A stretch of DNA of 64,000 nucleotides from Pseudo-nitzschia pungens (Eukaryota; Bacillariophyta; Bacillariophyceae; Bacillariales; Bacillariaceae): assembly GCA_037355855.1 (NCBI GenBank), contig CM074758.1, positions 8,033,001 through 8,097,000 of the forward strand. The letters are read 5' to 3'. This document shows positions 10,433-20,744 of this stretch, one piece after another. Every line of letters begins with the position of its first letter. The stretch's first letter is position 1. The translations under genes and the position numbers were made by a program. The notes beneath the pieces were generated by a model, which ran no database searches, had not been told where the DNA came from, and saw only the letters and a program-made list of their open reading frames with translations.

Positions 10433-10970
10433 TTGCTTAGTGTTTTGCTTGCTGTTTTGCTTGGACAGAATTCACACACCGTCTCGGAATTGTATGCAAA
10501 ATCATAAATCCCACACCAGCAGCAGATTTTACAAAGGGAGATCAGCAACTCGTCACATTAAAAAGCGGAGATCAGCAGCGCAATTACTATCCAGTCGAAT
10601 GGGAATGAAACAGAGGACTTGCTGTCTCTATCCAAAGTACAGTACAAAACACTTGCTGTGCAGCTGCAGCTTACTTTAAATTATTGTTTAATATTATCAT
10701 AGAGGATCAGCTCTTATAACCTCATCATCATCTATACTCACCTCCCTTACAATTTTGTTCTCTTTCTAGCTGTCTTACCGTGGAGGTTGGAAGGAACAAA
10801 CCACAGGCTTGGATCGTAGGATCGTAGGGGTTGAAAGGAACAAACCACAGGCTTGGAATCACACACGGGTTGAAAGAAACAAACAACACACCCAGTTGGT
10901 TGGAATCACTCACTAGCTTGGAATCAATGGTAGGGCAGGAAACAAATAACACTGCCATTGTCTTCTTACT
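10433..10970. other. spacer between gypsy LTR and LINE copy 2, with a degenerate tandem repeat
   Basis: No gene is seen. Between about 10784 and 10960 a degenerate repeat of roughly 50-60 bp is present, marked by recurring GGTTGRAAGGAACAAACCACA-like and GCTTGGAATCA pieces. This is the pre-insertion flank of LINE copy 2. Confidence 0.6.
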
Positions 10971-10987
10971 CCTCCTACATCACAAAA
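10971..10987. repeat. target-site duplication of LINE copy 2, 3' side
   Basis: CCTCCTACATCACAAAA (17 bp) here is repeated exactly at 21379-21395. The two copies bracket the LINE precisely, between its TAA/ATT-repeat tail and its 5' UTR, as expected for target-primed integration. Confidence 0.93.
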
Positions 10988-11285
10988 TAATAATAATATA
11001 CGTATTTAAATAACTTTAATCACCAAAGGTGAAACTAAATTACTCAGTCTGTAACCAGACTTTAACGTCGCCTCCATCATAGAGTCAGGACCCCAAGTGG
11101 CAGAACGACAAATTTTCAAACAAACCTTGAACATCAAGCAGGGGAAGGACAAACAAGTCCCACAAAAGAGGGACTTGAGAGAAAGTGAAATGGGAATGAA
11201 GATATTGGGATAAGATCCAGTATCAAAAGGGATGGGACAGGATAAGAAGCAGGAACAGAAGACAAAACCAAGGTACAAAGTGTAA

Positions 11286-14200
11286 TCAACCCTGAGGTCC
11301 AGTAAGCCAGGCTCTGAGAAGAGCAGCCTCTTGTTGGTATGGCTGCACTGGTGGGACAGGCGCTGCATACTGCTTCCTTGCAAGGTGGATGGTTGCAAGC
11401 CACTGCCGCTTGGCAGTCAGGGTGTAACCTTGTAGGACGTGGAAAGGGGTTTGTAACAGGGAGTGTGACTGAGGAAGTGCACCAGCTGCACCAATTGCCA
11501 ATTCTGAAGTGATGGAAGCATCAAGAGATTGGTGTTGTTCAGCATCCAGGGTACCCCCAGGACCATGGAGTCGTTCATTCCTATAAGTCCAAAGATCCCA
11601 GGAGGTAAGAAAGAACTGATGGATGATAGCTGTAGCCCAACGTTTGGGAGAGCGCTTGCTTCCAATGTGGGAGTAGTAATCAGCCTGGATTTGATACCAG
11701 CGAGGAGACCACCTACCAAGAAGCCAGTTGTGCCAGCCAATAGTCCTCTGTGCCCTGACAGCAGACGCAATTGCAAGTGAGTAGGATGATGGATAAATGG
11801 TCTGGCCCTTCCGAACTCTGGTGAGAAGATCCACAATGGCAACAACCAATGATGGATCAGTTTGTTCAACTTCAAGCCTCTTCTGCAGTGGTCCCTTGAA
11901 AGCTGACACACTGTGCTGTACTGCCCCAGTGTCCTTGCAGGAGAGCACATGAGAGACCTTCTCGTTGTCTGCATCACACAATGGGCACCGGGAGTGATCC
12001 TGATACTGGTAGTGAAGTAGTTGGTTGCCAACACCAATGCATCCAGAAGCAAATTTGACAAACCACCGTTGCATGCCAGGAGGTAATCGCTTGAAGGCAG
12101 ACAGATGGGCACACCAATGGATGGAACTCAAAACAGGTTGTGGAATGGGAATATCATGGTGGGTCTGCCAGTATTGAAGAAGAGGAGGACCAGAAATGGC
12201 AACATGCAGAGCATTCTGATCAAACCTTGAACACTTGCATCCATTGAGAGAAAATGCCCAAGGCTCAAACACAAGTCTGGGATAGTGATGGGCCGAAGCT
12301 CTATGAACAGAGAGAAAGGCCTTTGCCATGCTGTCAACCTGATGATTGCGAAGGGCCCACCAATCAAGAAAGATTCCAGCTTGATGGCCCTGAACCCACT
12401 GAAAGTGCACAGAGATTGGCAGGGCAGAAATCATGTTTCTGATGACATAAACATAGTCAAAAGACTTCTGGGAAATAACCAAAGGCCAAGATCCCTGAGC
12501 CTGTTTGAGAGCTGTGTCACCATCCAGAGCAATAGTGATAGAGCCAGAAGCAATATCAAAAAGATTCACCAGAGCAGTGCAACAGGTGAGAACTCCAATG
12601 ATACCCGCCAGTTCACTCCTGTAGGATGACTGATCCTCAGGGGATCCACTGACAAAATTACAGCCAGTGAGGAACAATGAAGCAGTCTTGGTGGAGGTAT
12701 TGGGTGACAAAATGAATGCAGAAGTTCCTCTGAGAAGGTCCGGATCAAATGACCCATCACAGACAGCACTGGCAATACCACTCTGGATAGCATCAACAAG
12801 GTGTTGACAGCCAGCCTGTGGTAGAGAATATTTGTGGAGAAGTACCCTTGGAGACTCACAGAGTGCATCAAAGGCATCTACTGGGGAGTCTGGAAGAGAA
12901 TCATATGGATTGTACTCCAGAGGATCCATGTCAGGAGGTTCGGAAACAAAGGCTGAGGACCCAACCACTCGAACAACTTGGCCACAGATAACAGGGCAGA
13001 CAAGCACATCAGCGCAGGCTGGTTTGTCAGAAAGGATTTCAGCAGTGACCCTGTATCTGCCCCTGCCCTGGGAGGTGCTCACAGTCCAGCCAGTAGAAGT
13101 TTTGAAGAATATTCTGTTGGTGGATGGAGACAAAAACCAAGGCCAAAGAGAAGCTGTCTGGGGAGAGAGCCAAGGCCCAAGATGAAAAGAAGGAGCCAGT
13201 GCCCTGGCTGCAGGGGGTGGACAAGGGGGAAGAAAACAGGTCTGAAGTGCCTTAGTCCAAAAGCGCTTTGCTGCTGGAGGCCAAGATGGAGGACATCTCG
13301 GCCAGTCAAGATGATCCCTCAAGTGATTGGAGGATGTCAGCTGGAAAGCCATGGGAGAGAGTCTCTTTCCATCTGGAGTACAAATGTCAGCAAGGGAGAT
13401 AGCCTTGAGTGACATGCGCATGTGATTCAAGAGGGACAAGTCAGCACCTCTGAAGCCAGCGTTGACAAAGGCTTGCATGAGATAGCAGTCATTGGAACGT
13501 AGCAGGGGAAGATCTGGGAAGTCTTCAAACAAGCTCACAGGGTGAACAGAGAAAAACTCCCACACATGTTTGTACCAGCAAGGAGTGACGTAGGAAGCAA
13601 AAGGATGATATGGTGTGACACCAAGATGGAGAGGAATGCCAAGTTCGAGCCGTAGAGACTCAGCAGTTAGCCTGAGAATCCTACCAGTTTGGGAGGACCT
13701 GACAGATTCCTGAAAGAGGGTGGCAATATGACTGAACTCTTGGAGGAGGTAGGGGTGAATGAAACCAAAGCCTTGATAGAGGGAAGGACCATAGAATACA
13801 TGTCTGGGAAATGTCCGTGACATCCCTGCTTTATTCAGCACAGGAACAAGAGCTGGGTGAATTATCTTAGTCCAAGTGGCCTCATCAAGTTGCGTGACAG
13901 GCATGGGGTATTCAACAGACTTCATGAAAGAATACTTGAATGTGTAGAGGGATGCCCTCTTCTCACACTTGGAAGCCTTGAGCTGAGAGCCAAAAGACTG
14001 AGACTGTGACTTCATGTGAGCAATCTGTGCTTCCTCATTGCCATCCATGGAGATAAAAACCCCAAGGGTCTTGTCAGCATGGTCAACTTCAAAACGATCC
14101 AGGGTAGCGCGATTGCCATTCTTATCAGCAACAGAGAAGTCACCGGGCATGTCAGCAATGGAGCGATAGTCCCAACCGGATCCATTCCATTTGAAATCAA

Positions 14201-17126
14201 TCAAATAACAGAAAGATTTGGCAGGTTCAATCGCACCACCAGTGGCAATAATCCCACCAGCCCATCGGTCAAGAGCTTCCTGAAAGTCAACAGCTAATGC
14301 TTCACCAGATGTTGAGGAATCAGAGCCAGCACAAAACAAATCTGTGTCATCCACAAAGGCAAAACCCACAAGAGAAACCAGTTGCAGTGACAAAGAAGTG
14401 ATAAGATGGACACCATGCCCAGCCTGTTGCATCATTCGGAAGACAATGGTTGACACCAAAGCCCAAAGAGTTGGACCAATACCATTGCCTTGGCCACAAC
14501 CACTGAGAGGAACAGGTTCATCACCATACACAGGACCTGACCGACCAAAACCAGTTTTGATGTGGTGCTTAGCATGTTGCAGAGTAGACAGAAGAACTTC
14601 ACACACATGTGCAGGAACACCAAAGCTCTGGAGAGTGAGACCTGCAATGGGATGAGAGATTCTATCATAACAGCCCTTGGCATCATTCATAGCAACAGCA
14701 CCGGATCTGCGCTTCTGCCTCAACACATCACAGATGAGCTTCTTGTTCAAGCAGGTGTTGATGGCCTTGTGGTGTTTCCTGCTTCCATGTTGATCAACCG
14801 CCACTGCATTGGCACGTTCAGCATGGGCAAGAATGCGTCTGCCAATCATCTTGTTGTTGATTTGGAACTCAGGAGACATCAACTGGATGAGTCTCATCTT
14901 ATCCACTCTATATTCACCAGGTTTCTTGAATATCTCAACATCCGTGATGACCTGCCAGGCAGAAGGAGAGAAGCCAACAATCAATGGGACTGATCTCAGT
15001 AGAGTGTCAAACTGGTTCAACTGGGGATCCAGGGCAAAAGCCTTGTGGTGGGCAAAACTCAAACATGAAGGTTCACTTGCTGTGCGTTCCCTCTGGTGTT
15101 TCCAGGCAGCAGCATTGTCAGCTGGACACACTGAATAGTCAAAGGGAGGCAAACTCAGAATAGAGGCAGGGACTTTGAGACAAGAAAGAAATTCAGACAG
15201 GTATTTGTCAGTGGCAGGAGGAGGATTATATGTGCCATCAAGAACTTGAGCAGAAGCATGGGCTGTGCCGAGGTAGCCAAAATCTTGAATGAAGGAGGGA
15301 GTCATGGAAGGAGTGCCAAGACACTGCTGTTGACGCCGGACATTGGATTCAGCCATAGCTGGAACCATAGTGGACTGGGACTCCAAGACCTGTTCAGCAC
15401 CATCAGGGCCAACTGCAATAGCTCGCAAGACAGCTGACTTGTTGACACGTCCCCGAATAGACCTAGCAGCAAGGCCAAGCTCTCTGTGAAGACGTTCCCT
15501 GCGCATCCGGGCACGAATCTGGGAAGCATTCTGGTTGTGAGGTTTGCCTTCAGCAAGAAGTGCATCCACCAGGCCTTGATTGAAGGAGTCTCTCCAAGAG
15601 GGGGCCAATTTTTTCACTGCCCGGTATTGCCTGTAAGCTTGTTTCAGGTGGAGGACAGCACTGGAAAGATCACAGTGTTCTCCTTTGTAGAGAGAAAGCT
15701 TGCATGCCAGCCTTTTCAAAACAGTATGACTGGTGGACACACCCTGTCTCAGCTTAACAACACGCCGCCAAAAGTCAATTGTATCACGATAGACTTGCAG
15801 CTTCGGGGACCATGGAACCAGACCAGCTCTTGTGTGGCAAAGGTTTTGTTCAACAGAGAGCCTGAGAGAGGTGGAGGTTTCATGGAGGACTTCATATGTG
15901 GTGATGAGAGCAGCGCGCACAGAAATATCCCCAGACTGAAACTGAGCCAGGAGGTGTTCCAGCTTAGCTTGGAGAGAAAACACTCCAGCCTTGAGAAAGC
16001 TGTGCCTGACACGCTTGAAATACCGTTGGCGCAGATGAGGGTGGGAGGACTGGAGTTTGGAATGAGAGAAGCTCACGGTAGGTGGCAGGTGTTTGCCCAT
16101 GAGGCTGCAATTACAGACTTCAATCCAAAGCATTCTGTGGTCCGATTCCATACCATAGGCGCCACCAAAGGGACAATACCCAGCCCTGAGAACATCAACA
16201 TTCTCAGAGACCCAAATGGCATCAATTGGTGTTCTGGTAGTGTTGCGGTTGTGAGTGGCAGGAGGCGAAGACTGACTATGAAGGGTAAGAATGGCATCTC
16301 TGAAACCAAGAGCCTTGAGCTCAAAAGACAAGCCATCAGTCCGAACATCAGCATTTTGATCAATCCCAAGAATGACCTGGTCACCTGCACCCAGACAGAC
16401 CTGAAGGGCAGCAGTCAAATCCCTGTGAAAGAGAATACATGGGTTGGGACTGAAAAGATTTTCAGCTGCTTGAAAGTATCGGTACTGTTGATTCCAGACG
16501 GAACCAAGGTCCCTGTCATTTTCAACAGGGCAGTAAGCAGAAAACATAGTGACAGTGTAACCATCCCTGCCCTGAAACTTGACAAAGGACCATCTCCCAA
16601 GACCAGAAGGATCAGCCCCATGGGCAATCTTGTGGGAACTGAACAGTTGATCAATGGAAAACCCTGTACCACCAGGCTGAAGCCATGAACAGTCAGAAGC
16701 TTCATGCTTGTTGTTGGCAAGGTAGGAAAAACTTGAGGGACTGATATTCTTCATGCGCCGATTGAAAAGATCACATGGCAGGAGTTTGGATTCATTCAAA
16801 CAATGTTCAGCAAAAAGAGCCACACTGGCATTGCTCTTGACAAATTGACGGGAGTTGTGCTTGGACATGGACATAAAGGAAGCTCTACGCTGAGGCCCAA
16901 TGTTTTGGAAGGTGATGATGGTGGAATTAGATGATGGAGCTTGGGGAAAAGGATGTCCAAAACTATCAGAATCCTTAGCAGCAAGAGAGTCTCCATGAAG
17001 AGTTAATTGGACAAACTGAGAGACAGGGGAAGAGGCGGAGGAGGAAAAGGGAGAAACAGTAGAAGCATTGATAGGATTTGGAGTGGAAGGCATCCCATCA
17101 AACCTCATACCAGAAGAGCTAACCAT
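11286..17126 (-). CDS. LINE ORF2 polyprotein: endonuclease, reverse transcriptase, RNase H (copy 2)
   Basis: A 1946-residue protein from the ATG at 17126, which shares eight bases with the ORF1 stop (ATGGTTAG). It has the same domain order as copy 1: APE-like endonuclease (QNIG, GIDQNAD, SDHR), reverse transcriptase (NDAKGCYDR, SGCGQGNGIGP, FVDD), RNase H (CDGSFD, SYRSELAG, ALDGD, HQVDSMAKA) and a C-terminal CPLC / HVLSC cluster of zinc-binding type. Differences from copy 1 are scattered single substitutions with no frameshift or stop, which argues that both copies descend from active elements. Translation probably depends on termination-reinitiation after ORF1. Confidence 0.94.
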   Translation of the reverse strand: MVSSSGMRFDGMPSTPNPINASTVSPFSSSASSPVSQFVQLTLHGDSLAAKDSDSFGHPFPQAPSSNSTIITFQNIGPQRRASFMSMSKHNSRQFVKSNASVALFAEHCLNESKLLPCDLFNRRMKNISPSSFSYLANNKHEASDCSWLQPGGTGFSIDQLFSSHKIAHGADPSGLGRWSFVKFQGRDGYTVTMFSAYCPVENDRDLGSVWNQQYRYFQAAENLFSPNPCILFHRDLTAALQVCLGAGDQVILGIDQNADVRTDGLSFELKALGFRDAILTLHSQSSPPATHNRNTTRTPIDAIWVSENVDVLRAGYCPFGGAYGMESDHRMLWIEVCNCSLMGKHLPPTVSFSHSKLQSSHPHLRQRYFKRVRHSFLKAGVFSLQAKLEHLLAQFQSGDISVRAALITTYEVLHETSTSLRLSVEQNLCHTRAGLVPWSPKLQVYRDTIDFWRRVVKLRQGVSTSHTVLKRLACKLSLYKGEHCDLSSAVLHLKQAYRQYRAVKKLAPSWRDSFNQGLVDALLAEGKPHNQNASQIRARMRRERLHRELGLAARSIRGRVNKSAVLRAIAVGPDGAEQVLESQSTMVPAMAESNVRRQQQCLGTPSMTPSFIQDFGYLGTAHASAQVLDGTYNPPPATDKYLSEFLSCLKVPASILSLPPFDYSVCPADNAAAWKHQRERTASEPSCLSFAHHKAFALDPQLNQFDTLLRSVPLIVGFSPSAWQVITDVEIFKKPGEYRVDKMRLIQLMSPEFQINNKMIGRRILAHAERANAVAVDQHGSRKHHKAINTCLNKKLICDVLRQKRRSGAVAMNDAKGCYDRISHPIAGLTLQSFGVPAHVCEVLLSTLQHAKHHIKTGFGRSGPVYGDEPVPLSGCGQGNGIGPTLWALVSTIVFRMMQQAGHGVHLITSLSLQLVSLVGFAFVDDTDLFCAGSDSSTSGEALAVDFQEALDRWAGGIIATGGAIEPAKSFCYLIDFKWNGSGWDYRSIADMPGDFSVADKNGNRATLDRFEVDHADKTLGVFISMDGNEEAQIAHMKSQSQSFGSQLKASKCEKRASLYTFKYSFMKSVEYPMPVTQLDEATWTKIIHPALVPVLNKAGMSRTFPRHVFYGPSLYQGFGFIHPYLLQEFSHIATLFQESVRSSQTGRILRLTAESLRLELGIPLHLGVTPYHPFASYVTPCWYKHVWEFFSVHPVSLFEDFPDLPLLRSNDCYLMQAFVNAGFRGADLSLLNHMRMSLKAISLADICTPDGKRLSPMAFQLTSSNHLRDHLDWPRCPPSWPPAAKRFWTKALQTCFLPPCPPPAARALAPSFHLGPWLSPQTASLWPWFLSPSTNRIFFKTSTGWTVSTSQGRGRYRVTAEILSDKPACADVLVCPVICGQVVRVVGSSAFVSEPPDMDPLEYNPYDSLPDSPVDAFDALCESPRVLLHKYSLPQAGCQHLVDAIQSGIASAVCDGSFDPDLLRGTSAFILSPNTSTKTASLFLTGCNFVSGSPEDQSSYRSELAGIIGVLTCCTALVNLFDIASGSITIALDGDTALKQAQGSWPLVISQKSFDYVYVIRNMISALPISVHFQWVQGHQAGIFLDWWALRNHQVDSMAKAFLSVHRASAHHYPRLVFEPWAFSLNGCKCSRFDQNALHVAISGPPLLQYWQTHHDIPIPQPVLSSIHWCAHLSAFKRLPPGMQRWFVKFASGCIGVGNQLLHYQYQDHSRCPLCDADNEKVSHVLSCKDTGAVQHSVSAFKGPLQKRLEVEQTDPSLVVAIVDLLTRVRKGQTIYPSSYSLAIASAVRAQRTIGWHNWLLGRWSPRWYQIQADYYSHIGSKRSPKRWATAIIHQFFLTSWDLWTYRNERLHGPGGTLDAEQHQSLDASITSELAIGAAGALPQSHSLLQTPFHVLQGYTLTAKRQWLATIHLARKQYAAPVPPVQPYQQEAALLRAWLTGPQG

Positions 17127-20076
17127 GATCAGAAGGAAACCCAGTCTGTCGCAGGGATGGAAGAGTTGCCGGAGCTGATTTGGTGGAAACATTGGCATGG
17201 CTCAAATCACTGACACTAGCATCATGGCTGGAGGAGAATGCAATTGCAGCAACTCCAAGCCTCAATGCAGAGGCTGCGTCTTCCCCACCACCGGCAGCAG
17301 GAACTGCAGTTGAGGAATCAGGAGAGGCCACAGGGAGGTCACCAGCCATGGCATTCTGGGGAGGGTCAGGAACTGCAGGGGGAACTTCAGGAGGAATACC
17401 AGGAGAGGCATCAGCCTTGGCAACATTGGAAGAATCACCTCCAGTAGGAACACCACCTGCAGGCGCTGAAGCCTGGACATCAGTGAGATTGGAAGTACCG
17501 GTTGCTAAAGTATCCATGGATTGAGAATCATCAAATCCACCACCACCACTGTCAGCACGAGCTTGGAGGTTAAAGTGCAGATCCAGATCAAAGGTAAGGT
17601 CTGGGGCAAGGTCAACTGACAAGTCATCATCAACAAGTTCCCAATCTCTTGCATCCCCATCACCAAAAAAGGGAAGAGAGTCATCCTGCATTGGATCTGC
17701 AGCAGGTTCAGTTTCCACAACACAATTGGCAGCAGCATCCCAATGGTAGGCTTCCATTTCAGTCAGGCACTCAGAAGAGAACCATTGTCGAACACAAGAA
17801 CCATAATGAGCTTCCAGTATAATAGGCAGGAAAGACAACATGGCCATTGCTTCAGCCTTGGTAGTGATATTGTACAAAGCAAGGATCTCGCCTCGGTATG
17901 AACTGGTATCGACAGAAAGAAAAAGAGGCCATGACCAATTGTCACGGGTTCTGATACCCAGAAGCACACTGCGCAGTGTCTTCAAACCCAGCCCTTGGCC
18001 CAGGTCAACTGGAAGATCAAGATCAACTACCCCCAGAACAGGAGCAGTTTCATGGCTCTCAATAAATTTAGCTTGGCGGTGCTTAGCCTGGTGAACAGTC
18101 TTGAGCTTGGAGGGGGGAAGAGGTCTGTCAGAAGGATTGGTAGCTGTCTCAATAAACTTGTAGAATTTACCATCAGGGAGAGAGGCAATGTCTGAAGGTT
18201 TGCACCGATTGAACTGGGCTTTGAGGAGCTTAACAGTTTGGGCGCGCTTTGTAGCATCACACAAAACATGTGCAGCCTGAACAGGATTGGGATCAGGAGT
18301 TCTGGAGTTGTCAAGGCTGATATTCTTCCTGATAACAGCAATAGGACATGCCTGAAACCTGGGATGAGTCTGAAGCAATTCGTTGTAGTGGTCAAGATCA
18401 AAACTCTGCATGTAAGATCCAAGGAGAAAGCCACATGTGACAATAACTGGGGCCTGTATGTGGTCATATTTCAGGTCCATGTCACGGTCTCTGAGCCTCT
18501 GGAGCAATTGTGCTGAAAAGAGTCTCTCCAGGGAAGCACTGTGGCCCACAAAGAAGCGTAGATGAGGAGCAGTTCTACTGCGAAGCCAGAGCTGAGCAAC
18601 ATACAATTCCAAGGTCTTCCTGTCAGGAAGTGTCGTCCAAAACTTGGTAACAGGCTTGGCCTTGGGGTTGAGCCTGGCTCTGGAGGGAAAAACATACAAC
18701 ACCAGGCGCTTGTCAACAGTCCATAGAAGATCCAAAGCTTCCTTGAGAGACTTGAGCAGCTCATCATATAGTTCCCCAGGGTGTTGTGACATCAACCTTG
18801 GAAGGGACAGAGTGACATAAGAACGATGAGAACACTTGGTGCCAGCAGTGACATCCACTGGAGCTCTAGAATCACTGGAGCAAACCCCTCGGCGTTGGAG
18901 GAAATGCCCAGCAGAGGAGGACAAGACAGTAGCATCACCTCCACCAGGAAGAAAGGACACTGATTTGGAAGTGGAAGCATCATCAACTGCAGTTGGCGCA
19001 GGTGTAGGAGGTCGCTTCTTGAAATACCAGTGGGAGCCAAGCACCTGATTGGCTGCCAACCAAACTCTTCCTTCAGTGCTGGGCAAAAGGTTACCTTCAC
19101 AATACAGGTCATCAAAACACTCAGGAGACATCTTGGCCAAACCAATAAGACATCTCTTCAGAGCATGGCCCGAAGGTTGCTTGGTCCAGTCTGCAGAGGC
19201 TTGAAAGCAGAGAGAAGCAAGGGAAACCAGGGACTCCACAGAAGCAGTTCTCCACTCAGGGTTGTCAGGAAAAGCTTGAGCATATGCTGGAGGGATGGCA
19301 GACTGACAGACATCATGGATGGATTTCTTGTCATTCCCATCTTTCTTGCTGAAGAAGTGAGTGGGACTAGGACACCCAGTCCATAGCCGGGATCCTGCTG
19401 GAGTTTTACGAAGAGTGTGGATAGGGGTGGGAATGGAAGCACGACCAGTAAAAGGCCCCTTACCGTAGAAGCACCAGAGGAAGGAATCTGAGTGAGCTTT
19501 GTTGGCAGCAGCCAGGGCTTTCTTGCGCAGGGCATGTCGCTCTGCAGACGGTGTGTCAGAAAGAAATGCAAGAGTAGCTTGTTTCAGACTAGACTTGGAA
19601 GGAGAGACCTTGGAAGGAGGGTGCTTAGAGTCTGAGGGCTCAGAGCCTGGCTGGCCATCCCTAGACGTCGCACTGTTGGACTTTCCACTGTTGGGCTTCC
19701 CACTGTTGGACGTCCCACTGTTGGAAGTTCCACTGTTGGGCTTCCCACTGTTGGACTTCCCACTGTCAGACGTCCCACTGTCGGACTGCCCACTGCCTGA
19801 ATGCCCTGTGTCTGAATGCCCAGTGCCTGACTGCTCAGTGCTCATATCAACATCATCTAGTGCACCAGTAGACACAGCAGAAGTGAAGGACATATCATCA
19901 TCAGAAGGGAGTGAATCCCTAGCTGTACGGGGAGAGGGAGGGGGAGAGGGAGTAGCCTGAAGAACGGAACCAGCAGGTGGTCGGCGGGAAGGGGTCCCCG
20001 TAAAGGCGCGTTTGTTTGAAGGAGTGTTAGCCAAGGTAGACCTTTTTCGCCTGGAAGCTGGCGGGGGGGGAGGCAT
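17119..20076 (-). CDS. LINE ORF1 protein (copy 2)
   Basis: A 985-residue protein; the ATG at 20076 sits in a good eukaryotic start context (GCCCACCATG). Regions in order: a basic, Pro/Arg/Lys-rich N terminus (PPPPPASRRKR); a low-complexity block of (T/K/P)-(S/N)-(D/N)-S-G repeats encoded by a 15-bp DNA repeat; a conserved globular middle (TLPDRKTLELYVAQLWLR, VIVTCGFLLGSYMQSF); a well-conserved segment shared with copy 1; an acidic stretch; and a Pro/Ala/Ser-rich tail. No CCHC knuckle or coiled coil is obvious, so it is not a typical L1- or I-type ORF1. The role in binding element RNA is inferred from position only. It ends in TAG overlapping the ORF2 ATG. Confidence 0.88.
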   Translation of the reverse strand: MPPPPPASRRKRSTLANTPSNKRAFTGTPSRRPPAGSVLQATPSPPPSPRTARDSLPSDDDMSFTSAVSTGALDDVDMSTEQSGTGHSDTGHSGSGQSDSGTSDSGKSNSGKPNSGTSNSGTSNSGKPNSGKSNSATSRDGQPGSEPSDSKHPPSKVSPSKSSLKQATLAFLSDTPSAERHALRKKALAAANKAHSDSFLWCFYGKGPFTGRASIPTPIHTLRKTPAGSRLWTGCPSPTHFFSKKDGNDKKSIHDVCQSAIPPAYAQAFPDNPEWRTASVESLVSLASLCFQASADWTKQPSGHALKRCLIGLAKMSPECFDDLYCEGNLLPSTEGRVWLAANQVLGSHWYFKKRPPTPAPTAVDDASTSKSVSFLPGGGDATVLSSSAGHFLQRRGVCSSDSRAPVDVTAGTKCSHRSYVTLSLPRLMSQHPGELYDELLKSLKEALDLLWTVDKRLVLYVFPSRARLNPKAKPVTKFWTTLPDRKTLELYVAQLWLRSRTAPHLRFFVGHSASLERLFSAQLLQRLRDRDMDLKYDHIQAPVIVTCGFLLGSYMQSFDLDHYNELLQTHPRFQACPIAVIRKNISLDNSRTPDPNPVQAAHVLCDATKRAQTVKLLKAQFNRCKPSDIASLPDGKFYKFIETATNPSDRPLPPSKLKTVHQAKHRQAKFIESHETAPVLGVVDLDLPVDLGQGLGLKTLRSVLLGIRTRDNWSWPLFLSVDTSSYRGEILALYNITTKAEAMAMLSFLPIILEAHYGSCVRQWFSSECLTEMEAYHWDAAANCVVETEPAADPMQDDSLPFFGDGDARDWELVDDDLSVDLAPDLTFDLDLHFNLQARADSGGGGFDDSQSMDTLATGTSNLTDVQASAPAGGVPTGGDSSNVAKADASPGIPPEVPPAVPDPPQNAMAGDLPVASPDSSTAVPAAGGGEDAASALRLGVAAIAFSSSHDASVSDLSHANVSTKSAPATLPSLRQTGFPSDHG
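19671..19840 (-). repeat. 15-bp minisatellite inside LINE ORF1
   Basis: About eleven copies of a 15-bp unit resembling CCCACTGTTGGACTT (+ strand) encode the Ser-Gly-Lys/Thr-Ser-Asn pentapeptide block of ORF1. The period is a multiple of three, so copy-number change keeps the frame. Confidence 0.9.
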
Positions 20077-20402
20077 GGTGGGCACTGCTCTGGGATGTAA
20101 AAGTGCCAGGTGATGACAAAGGCCGGGGCAGGAGAAGCACCGGTTGAGGGCAAATCAACAAACTGAAAAGCACCAGTTGAGTGATAGGTTGTATGCTGGG
20201 GAACAGGATACAGCAGCAACAACAGGTCCAATGTTGGTCTGAACAAGGAAAAATTCCAGGGGAACCAAAAGAAAAGGCTGGAGCACTACCAGAAGAGGCA
20301 CGCTCGAAACCCACAGAGGTGCTCTGGAGTTACAGAATTTAGAAACTCCAAATCGTGAAATTTTTGCTAAAAAACGAGCAAAATTTGTCTCACACTTGGA
20401 GC

Positions 20403-20690
20403 ACAAAAACTCTGCGCGCGAAGAACTCTGCAAATCGTGTAGGCTTGGCTTGAACCAGTTTTCGGACGGGAGCCCAAAAACTCTGCGCGGAAGAACTCTG
20501 CAAATCGTGTAGGGTTGTACTTGTACTGTACTCGTAGCGTGAAAATTGTGCAAATTGGAACAATTTTGCAACTACTGCAAATCGAGTTGCAAATCGTGTA
20601 GGCTTGTACTCGTACTGTACTCGTAGCGTGAAAATTGTGCAAAGTTGAACAATTTTGCAACTACTGCAAATCGTGTAGGCTTGTAGGCTT
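20403..20690 (-). repeat. LINE 5' UTR tandem repeat block A
   Basis: Two interleaved repeats occur. A unit of about 38 bp containing ACTCTGCGCG and CTCTGCAAATCGTGTAGG occurs at about 20405 and 20475. A unit of about 70-90 bp containing ACTGTACTCGTAGCGTGAAA occurs at about 20515 and 20604. The block lies directly upstream of ORF1, where a LINE internal promoter would be. Confidence 0.8.
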
Positions 20691-20744
20691 GCAAATTCGA
20701 ATCGTAAACGATTTGAATTGAAATACAGCAGCCCCAGGGAAGCT

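Noticed and set aside
15486..16688. 400-codon + strand frame opposite LINE ORF2
   Set aside because: Antisense shadow of ORF2; the same region is covered by conserved endonuclease sequence on the other strand.
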